Assembly (NCBI GenBank): GCA_004000625.1
Contig: SAUS01000079.1
Span: 1-10,500 of the forward strand
DNA length: 10,500 nt
From: Candidatus Cibiobacter qucibialis
GTDB lineage: Bacteria; Bacillota; Clostridia; Oscillospirales; Ruminococcaceae
Reading direction: 5' to 3'
Part shown: positions 5,943 to 10,500 of the stretch, piece by piece
Position numbering within the stretch: position 1 is the first letter of the stretch
Layout: each line of letters starts with the position of its first letter
Notes under the pieces: generated by a model
The model's input: the letters and a program-made list of their open reading frames with translations, nothing else
Told to the model about the DNA's origin: nothing
The model's database searches: none
Translations under genes and position numbers: made by a program

Positions 5943-6791
5943 ATGAAAAAGTTGATTTCTTTTGCTGTGGCGGGCATGTTTGCCCTCAGCCTTGCGGCCT
6001 GCGGCTCCAGCAGCAGTGCAGCTGCAAGCATCACGGAAAGCTCTGCCGAAAGCACGGCAGCATCCACCGCTGACAGCGCCGCTGCAGACAGCGACTTGGC
6101 CTACCTGCAGAACAAGGGCAAAATGACCATCGGCTACACCGTGTATGAGCCGATGAACTACACCGATGAAAGCGGTACCTTTACCGGTTTTGATACCGAA
6201 CTGGCAACAGCTGTGTGTGAAAAGCTGGGCGTGGAGCCGGATTTTGTCGAGATCAACTGGGATACCAAAGAGACCGAGCTGGCTGCCAAGAGCATTGACT
6301 GCATCTGGAACGGCCTGACCCTGACCGATGACCGCGAGGCCAATATGGCCTGCACCAAGCCTTACGTCAAGAATGCCCAGGTGGTTGTGATGAAGGCTGA
6401 CGCCGATTACACCTCCACCGCAGACCTTGCCGGTAAGACCGTTGTGGCTGAGTCCGGATCTGCTGGCGAAACTACCATTGAAGAGGACGAGGGCCTGCAG
6501 CAGGCAGACTTTGTTGCCAAGAGCGTGCAGACCGACTGCCTGATGGAAGTTGCTGCCGGCACCGCTGACGCCGCTGTTCTGGACCTGACCCTGGCTAGCG
6601 CTATGATCGGCGAAGGCACCGACTATGCAAACCTTGTCATCAAGGACGAGCTGAATGTGGAAGAATACGGTGCTGCTTTCCGCAAGGGCAGCGATGTCGC
6701 CGCCGCTGTGGATACCGCTTTCGAGGAACTGAAAGCGGACGGTACCATGCAGACCCTGGCCGACAAATACGGCCTGACCCTGGCAGACTGA
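5943..6791 (+). CDS. Polar amino acid ABC transporter, substrate-binding lipoprotein
   Basis: A 282-residue extracellular binding protein of the SBP_bac_3 family that captures an amino acid and delivers it to the permease. A lipoprotein signal peptide (MKKLISFAVAGMFALSLAAC) ends in the lipobox with lipid-carrying C20. A low-complexity Ser/Ala tether follows to about residue 50. The binding domain begins GKMTIGYTVYEPMNY, with FTGFDTELATAV at about 80-91 and NGLTLTDDREANMACTKPY at 123-141. Arg131 aligns by eye with the carboxylate-binding arginine of HisJ-type proteins. The exact amino acid cannot be read; the operon type fits polar amino acids or cystine. The start at 5943 follows GGGAGGA; an upstream in-frame ATG at 5877 would fall in the leader hairpin. 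The next gene starts 2 bases after its stop. Confidence 0.93.
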   Translation: MKKLISFAVAGMFALSLAACGSSSSAAASITESSAESTAASTADSAAADSDLAYLQNKGKMTIGYTVYEPMNYTDESGTFTGFDTELATAVCEKLGVEPDFVEINWDTKETELAAKSIDCIWNGLTLTDDREANMACTKPYVKNAQVVVMKADADYTSTADLAGKTVVAESGSAGETTIEEDEGLQQADFVAKSVQTDCLMEVAAGTADAAVLDLTLASAMIGEGTDYANLVIKDELNVEEYGAAFRKGSDVAAAVDTAFEELKADGTMQTLADKYGLTLAD

Positions 6792-6793
6792 TC

Positions 6794-7453
6794 ATGGGGG
6801 AAGCGGGTGTGATTTGGAGCCGCCTGACCAGCGCCTTCCTAATGAACTGTCAGCTTTTTGGGCTGACGCTGTTGTTTGCCCTGCCGCTTGGCCTTTTGGT
6901 GTCACTTGGCTCCATGAGCCGGTTCACACCGCTGCGGGGCGTGGTCAAAACCTTTGTGTGGATCATCCGCGGCACGCCGTTGATGCTGCAAATCATCGTT
7001 ATCTACCTTGGCCCCGGTCTGATGGGCTTTGCCAGCCCCTGGGGTTCCAGCACCAATGGCCGCCTGCTGGCGGCGGTGGTGGCGTTTGTCATCAATTACG
7101 CCTGCTATTTTTCCGAAATTTACCGCGGCGGTATTGAGTCTGTTCCCGTTGGCCAGACGGAAGCCGGGCAGGTGCTTGGCATGACCAAGAGCCAGATTTT
7201 TTTCCGCGTTACGCTGCTGCAGGTCATCAAGCGCATCCTGGCCCCCATGGGCAATGAGGTCATGACCTTGATCAAAGATACCTCCCTTGCCAATGTGATC
7301 GCCAACAAGGAAATTATCATGATGGCAAAGGAATACAGCGCCAAGGGCTTGATCTGGCCGCTGTTCTCCACCGCGCTTTTCTTCCTGGTGTTTGTCGGGG
7401 CAATGACCCTGCTGTTCAACTGGCTGGAAAAAAAGCTCAGCTATTTCCGGTAA
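6794..7453 (+). CDS. Polar amino acid ABC transporter, permease
   Basis: A 219-residue inner-membrane permease of the His/Glu/Gln/Arg/opine family; it probably works as a homodimer, because a single permease gene is present. Hydrophobic segments lie at about residues 19-40, 50-75, 88-108 and 186-210. The family EAA loop that docks on the ATPase begins at residue 123: EAGQVLGMTKSQIFFRVTLL. It is followed by the usual KDTSLANVI stretch. ATG 6794 lies 2 bases after the lipoprotein stop but lacks a ribosome binding site. GTG at 6809 has GGGGGA a few bases upstream and would give a protein starting at the conserved I-W-S-R segment, so the real start may be 6809. The ATPase gene follows after 13 bases. 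Confidence 0.93.
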   Translation: MGEAGVIWSRLTSAFLMNCQLFGLTLLFALPLGLLVSLGSMSRFTPLRGVVKTFVWIIRGTPLMLQIIVIYLGPGLMGFASPWGSSTNGRLLAAVVAFVINYACYFSEIYRGGIESVPVGQTEAGQVLGMTKSQIFFRVTLLQVIKRILAPMGNEVMTLIKDTSLANVIANKEIIMMAKEYSAKGLIWPLFSTALFFLVFVGAMTLLFNWLEKKLSYFR

Positions 7454-7466
7454 GGGGGACGTACAT

Positions 7467-8249
7467 ATGGCACTTTTGGAAGTTACCGGCATCAGCAAAA
7501 ACTTTGGCAGTACCCATGTGCTGCAAAACATCTCTCTCAACCTGGAAAAAGGCGAAGCACTGGCCATCATCGGTTCTTCCGGCTCCGGCAAAACAACGTT
7601 GCTGCGCTGCCTGAACTTTTTGGAAACGCCGGATACCGGTGTGATCCGTGTGGACGGCAAAACCCTGTGGGATGCCGCTGACCCGGCCACCCACCGTGAA
7701 AGTGAAGTGCGCAAAAAGCGCCTGCATTTCGGCCTTGTGTTCCAGAACTTCAACCTTTTCCCGCAGTATACGGCTTTACAGAACATTACCCTGGCCGGGG
7801 AGCTGCTGGCAAAAGAAAAACCGGAGTATAAAGCCAACCGCAAAGCTATTCATGCGGAACTGGAAGAAAAAGCCCGCGCCCTTCTGGCACAGATGGGCCT
7901 TTCGGAGCGGGAAAACCATTACCCGCACCAGCTTTCCGGCGGCCAGCAACAGCGTGTGGCTATTGCCCGCGCCCTGGCGCTGGAACCGGATATCCTTTGC
8001 TTTGATGAACCAACCAGCGCCCTTGATCCGGAGCTGACCGGCGAAGTTCTGCGCGTTCTGCGAGATCTGGCCGACCAGAAAACTACCATGATCATTGTCA
8101 CGCACGAAATGTCTTTTGCGCGCGATGTGGCAGACCGCATCCTGTTTATGGATGGCGGCGTGGTGGTCGAGGAAGGCCCTGCCCACCAGGTGATCGAACA
8201 CCCGCACGAGGAACGCACCAAACAGTTTCTTTCCCATTACGGCACCTGA
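7467..8249 (+). CDS. Polar amino acid ABC transporter, ATP-binding protein
   Basis: A 260-residue ABC ATPase of the GlnQ/HisP type that binds the cytoplasmic side of the permease and drives import. Every key motif is intact: Walker A GSSGSGKTT (36-44), Q-loop Q93 in VFQNFNLFP, signature LSGGQQQR (156-163), Walker B ILCFDEPTSALDP with D180-E181, and the switch histidine H213 in VTHEMSFARD. The insertion at about 115-135 (AKEKPEYKANRKAIHAELEE) is slightly longer than in typical GlnQ proteins. The C-terminus has the EEGPAHQVIEHPHEERTKQFL pattern usual for this subfamily. AAGGGGG precedes the ATG. It is the last gene of the importer operon. Confidence 0.96.
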   Translation: MALLEVTGISKNFGSTHVLQNISLNLEKGEALAIIGSSGSGKTTLLRCLNFLETPDTGVIRVDGKTLWDAADPATHRESEVRKKRLHFGLVFQNFNLFPQYTALQNITLAGELLAKEKPEYKANRKAIHAELEEKARALLAQMGLSERENHYPHQLSGGQQQRVAIARALALEPDILCFDEPTSALDPELTGEVLRVLRDLADQKTTMIIVTHEMSFARDVADRILFMDGGVVVEEGPAHQVIEHPHEERTKQFLSHYGT

Positions 8250-8255
8250 TGCCCC

Positions 8256-8281
8256 GGATGACCGCCGCTCGGTGGTCATCC
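8256..8281. other. Hairpin just after the transporter operon
   Basis: GGATGACCGCC and GGTGGTCATCC form an 11-bp stem (one G-T pair) with a four-base loop, starting 6 bases after the ATPase stop. There is no T-run on either side, so it is not an intrinsic terminator by itself. It could protect the 3' end of the transporter mRNA upstream of the true terminator at 8308. Confidence 0.5.
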
Positions 8282-8307
8282 AAGCGGCATAAAATAACAA
8301 ACAAAAT

Positions 8308-8365
8308 GCTCCCTGCCTGTTTTACCGGCTGTACGGTAACCAGGCAGGGAGCTTTTGCTATTTTA
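8308..8365. terminator. Bidirectional intrinsic terminator between the importer and nadE
   Basis: GCTCCCTGCCTG (8308-8319) pairs perfectly with CAGGCAGGGAGC (8341-8352) over 12 bp, and an inner stem TTACCG/CGGTAA (8322-8327 with 8334-8339) extends it. On the plus strand TTTTGCTATTTTAT follows. On the minus strand the complement gives ATTTTGTTTGTTATTTTA after the same stem. The two operons converge here, so one structure can end both. Confidence 0.9.
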
Positions 8366-8423
8366 TAACTCCGTGAAGCGATAAGAATTGAAAATAATGG
8401 AAATCAGAGATAGAACAGCAAGT

Positions 8424-10343
8424 TTATTTTGCCTCGATCTCATCCAATTCTTTCAGCCACAAAGCGTTGCAGGCATCGCTCGGCATACGCCAGTCGGCGC
8501 GGGGGCTGAGGGTGACGGAACCGACCTTCGGTCCATCCGGCAGGCAGCTGCGCTTGAACTGCTGGGCAAAGAACCGGCGGTAGAAGTTGCGCAGCCAGGC
8601 CAGCAGCACTTCCGGCTCATACCGCCCGGCAAATGCGGCCAACGCCAGGTGATAAATCTTGGCGGGTCCAAACCCAAAGCGCAGCACATAATACAGGTAA
8701 AAATCATGCAGCTCATACGGCCCAACCAGCTTTTCGGTCTGCTGGGCAATGGTGCCATCCGCGGCGGAGGGCAGCAGCTCCGGGCTGACTGGGGTATCCA
8801 GAATATCCACCAGCACATCACGCAGCACCGGCTGGCCGCAGGTATCGGCCACATACTGCACAATGTGGCGCACCAGCGTTTTGGGCACCCCGGCGTTCAC
8901 ACCGTACATGCTCATGTGGTCGCCGTTGTAGGTGGCCCAGCCGAGGGCCAGCTCGCTCAAATCTCCGGTGCCGATCACAAAGCCGCCGTTCTTGTTGGCG
9001 TAATCCATCAATTCCAGCGTGCGCACACGGGCCTGGCAGTTTTCAAAGGTCACATCATAGGTGTGCGGGTCTTGGCCGATATCGGCAAAGTGGCTTTCCA
9101 CCGTGTTGGTAATGTTGATTTCGGTAAAGCTGACGCCCAGTGCTTCGCACAGAATCTCCGCGTTGGAGCGGGTGCGCTTGGTGGTTCCAAAGCAGGGCAT
9201 GGTAATGGCAATAATGTCCTTGGGGTCACGGCCCAGCACCTTGCAGGCGCGCACGGCAACCAGCAAAGCCAGGCAGGAATCCAACCCGCCGGAAATACCC
9301 ACAACAGCGCACTTGGCGTGGGTGTGCTCCATACGCTTGGCAAGGCCCTCAGCCTGGATGCGCAAAATCAGCTCGCAGCGCTCGGCGCGAGCAGCATCAT
9401 TCTGCGGCACAAATGGCGTGGGGGAAACAAACCGCGTCAGCGGTGCTTCTGCCACTTCCAAATCAAAGCTGATGGTCGTGTATCCGGCGGCATCCGGCAC
9501 AAAGGTCGTGTTGCGGATACGCTCCTGCACCATGCGGCCAAGGTCCAGCTCGGTTGCGGCGGTACCGTTGGCGAAAGGCTCGGCCTCGCACAGCAGTGTA
9601 CCGTTTTCCGCAATCAGATTGTGGGCGGCAAAGGTCATATCGGTGGTGCTTTCACCGTGCCCGGCGTCAGCATACACATAACCGCACAGCAGGCGGGCGC
9701 TCTGCCCAGCCACCAGCTCCCGGCGGTAGGCAGCTTTGCCTACCGTTTCATCGCTGGCAGAAAGGTTTGCAACCACCGTTGCCCCGGCCAGCGCATGGCT
9801 ACAGCTGGGGGGCACAGGGGCCCAAAGATCCTCACAGATTTCCACCCCAAGCACAAACTCCGGCATCTCGCGGCAGGCAAACAGCAGGTTGGTGCCAAAC
9901 AGAGTGCGCTGCCCGGCAAAGGTGATTTCAAACGCATCTTTTGGGCCCGGCACAAAATGGCGGCGCTCGTAAAACTCGCCGTAATTGGGCAGGTGGGTTT
10001 TGGGTACAAGGCCCAACAGTTGCCCCTTGCAAACAACCGCTGCACAGTTGTACAGCTTGCCGTTATGGCGCACCGGCAGGCCAACCAACGTCACCACGTC
10101 CAGCTCTTTGCTGGCATCGAGAATCTGAATCAGCCCATCCTCGGCGCCGCGGCACAGTGTTTCCTGCAAAAACAGATCGCTGCAGGTATAGCCGGTCAGG
10201 GTAAACTCCGGCAGGCAGAGCAGTTTGGTTCCGGCAACAGCCTGTGTGCGCATGGCGGCAATGATCTGCTGCGTATTGTAGGCACAGTCAGCAACATGCA
10301 GCGCAGGGCTGACGGCTGCGGTGTGCAAAAATCCGTATTTCAT
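8424..10343 (-). CDS. nadE: Glutamine-dependent NAD+ synthetase
   Basis: A 639-residue two-domain cytoplasmic enzyme that converts nicotinic acid adenine dinucleotide to NAD+ with ATP, taking ammonia from glutamine. The N-terminal nitrilase-fold glutaminase domain (about 1-280) holds the catalytic triad E46 (CLPEFTLTGY), K115 (LVPKTHLPN) and C170 (GVEICEDLW). The C-terminal synthetase domain has the ATP pyrophosphatase loop SGGLDS at 351-356, then IAITMPCFGTTKRTRSNA and the conserved VIGTGDLSELALGW and YGVNAGVPKTL segments. The length matches the long bacterial glutamine-dependent form (e.g. mycobacterial NadE, about 680) rather than the short ammonia-dependent one. The start ATG (complement of 10341-10343) has AAGGGGG six bases upstream. 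The repeat element begins 21 bases upstream of the start, so the promoter must lie in or beyond it. The gene converges with the importer operon. Confidence 0.97.
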   Translation of the reverse strand: MKYGFLHTAAVSPALHVADCAYNTQQIIAAMRTQAVAGTKLLCLPEFTLTGYTCSDLFLQETLCRGAEDGLIQILDASKELDVVTLVGLPVRHNGKLYNCAAVVCKGQLLGLVPKTHLPNYGEFYERRHFVPGPKDAFEITFAGQRTLFGTNLLFACREMPEFVLGVEICEDLWAPVPPSCSHALAGATVVANLSASDETVGKAAYRRELVAGQSARLLCGYVYADAGHGESTTDMTFAAHNLIAENGTLLCEAEPFANGTAATELDLGRMVQERIRNTTFVPDAAGYTTISFDLEVAEAPLTRFVSPTPFVPQNDAARAERCELILRIQAEGLAKRMEHTHAKCAVVGISGGLDSCLALLVAVRACKVLGRDPKDIIAITMPCFGTTKRTRSNAEILCEALGVSFTEINITNTVESHFADIGQDPHTYDVTFENCQARVRTLELMDYANKNGGFVIGTGDLSELALGWATYNGDHMSMYGVNAGVPKTLVRHIVQYVADTCGQPVLRDVLVDILDTPVSPELLPSAADGTIAQQTEKLVGPYELHDFYLYYVLRFGFGPAKIYHLALAAFAGRYEPEVLLAWLRNFYRRFFAQQFKRSCLPDGPKVGSVTLSPRADWRMPSDACNALWLKELDEIEAK

Positions 10344-10364
10344 GGGTAGCCCCCTTAATCATAA

Positions 10365-10500
10365 GGCAATACCGCATAATTCTAAGTGCCGATACGGCGA
10401 GCGAGGTGCGGCAGATGCCAAGCCAAAAGCGCAGATAATACTGGATGTCTTATCGAGCATTTTGGCAACGCAGATGCCGTGCCGCAGCCGCCGGAGCGGT
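10365..10500 (+). repeat. Right copy of inverted structured repeat (multi-hairpin, continues past the edge)
   Basis: The first 50 bases (10365-10414) are the exact reverse complement of 1-50. The element is a string of nested stems. Hairpin one (10365-10419) pairs GGCA with TGCC, CCGCA with TGCGG, and an inner GCCG-ata-CGGC. Hairpin two (10422-10466) pairs GCCAAAA with TTTTGGC and GATAA with TTATC, with 5-base internal loops on each side. Hairpin three (10488-10499) pairs CCGC with GCGG. GCAGATGCC occurs twice as a direct repeat (10411-10419 and 10470-10478). No ribosome binding site and start codon lead into a convincing protein; one frame is open to the window edge, but its translation has no recognisable features. 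It may be a dispersed non-autonomous element or structured intergenic repeat. Confidence 0.85.
10379..10384 (-). promoter_or_regulatory. Possible -10 box for nadE inside the repeat
   Basis: On the minus strand these bases read TAGAAT, one mismatch from the -10 consensus, and would start transcription near 10372, about 30 bases before the nadE ATG. The -35 position at 17-18 bases is poor. A second match, TATGAT just before the ribosome binding site, is too close to the start codon to be useful. The same TAGAAT is present in the left copy at 31-36. Confidence 0.25.

Noticed and set aside
8388..10349. 653-residue open frame on the plus strand, running the full length of nadE
   Set aside because: It is antisense to a complete NAD+ synthetase with all catalytic motifs; its translation is His/Gln/Ala-rich without any recognisable domain, as expected from the mirror of GC-rich codons.
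1..10500. Composite transposon or prophage bounded by the inverted repeats
   Set aside because: No transposase, integrase, resolvase or phage gene is present, and the content is core chromosomal genes in normal order.
1..10500. CRISPR array, tRNA or rRNA genes
   Set aside because: No regularly spaced direct repeats, cloverleaf with CCA-end motifs or rRNA-like conserved stretches were seen on either strand.

Overview
The window looks like chromosomal DNA of a GC-rich, spore-forming (or recently spore-forming) anaerobic Clostridia member, probably of the Oscillospiraceae/Ruminococcaceae type. The main support is a complete stage III sporulation operon, spoIIIAA to spoIIIAH, which is found only in endospore-forming Firmicutes lineages. 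Strong purine-rich ribosome binding sites and a lipoprotein-type solute-binding protein fit this. The genus is an inference.

Layout from left to right. Bases 1-50 are one copy of a dispersed repeat. It abuts the stop codon of a minus-strand NUDIX hydrolase gene (51-620), which lies downstream of a 56-residue two-helix membrane protein (646-816, minus). A divergent control region (817-997) carries an extended -10 promoter for the minus pair, a sigma-E-like -10 box for the sporulation operon and a 13-base palindrome between them. The eight-gene spoIIIA operon fills 998-5706 with overlapping or nearly touching genes, and ends in a strong intrinsic terminator. A well-formed sigma-A promoter and a leader of about 120 bases with a perfect 8-bp hairpin then precede a polar amino acid ABC importer: lipoprotein 5943-6791, permease 6794-7453, ATPase 7467-8249. 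A bidirectional terminator separates this operon from the convergent minus-strand gene for glutamine-dependent NAD+ synthetase (8424-10343).

Bases 10365-10500 hold a second copy of the repeat in the opposite orientation. Its first 50 bases are the exact reverse complement of bases 1-50. The better-seen right copy is a chain of hairpins: a three-tier stem-loop, a two-tier stem-loop and a third short hairpin at the window edge. It shows no convincing protein. It starts only 21 bases upstream of the nadE start codon, so nadE transcription must begin inside or beyond it. This structured inverted-repeat element is the least explained signal in the window.

The spoIIIA proteins would form the mother-cell half of the channel joining mother cell and forespore: an ATPase, membrane export-type proteins, and ring proteins AG and AH. 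The importer supplies amino acids during growth, and NadE makes NAD using glutamine nitrogen. The transporter and nadE have no evident functional link to sporulation and appear to be ordinary neighbours.
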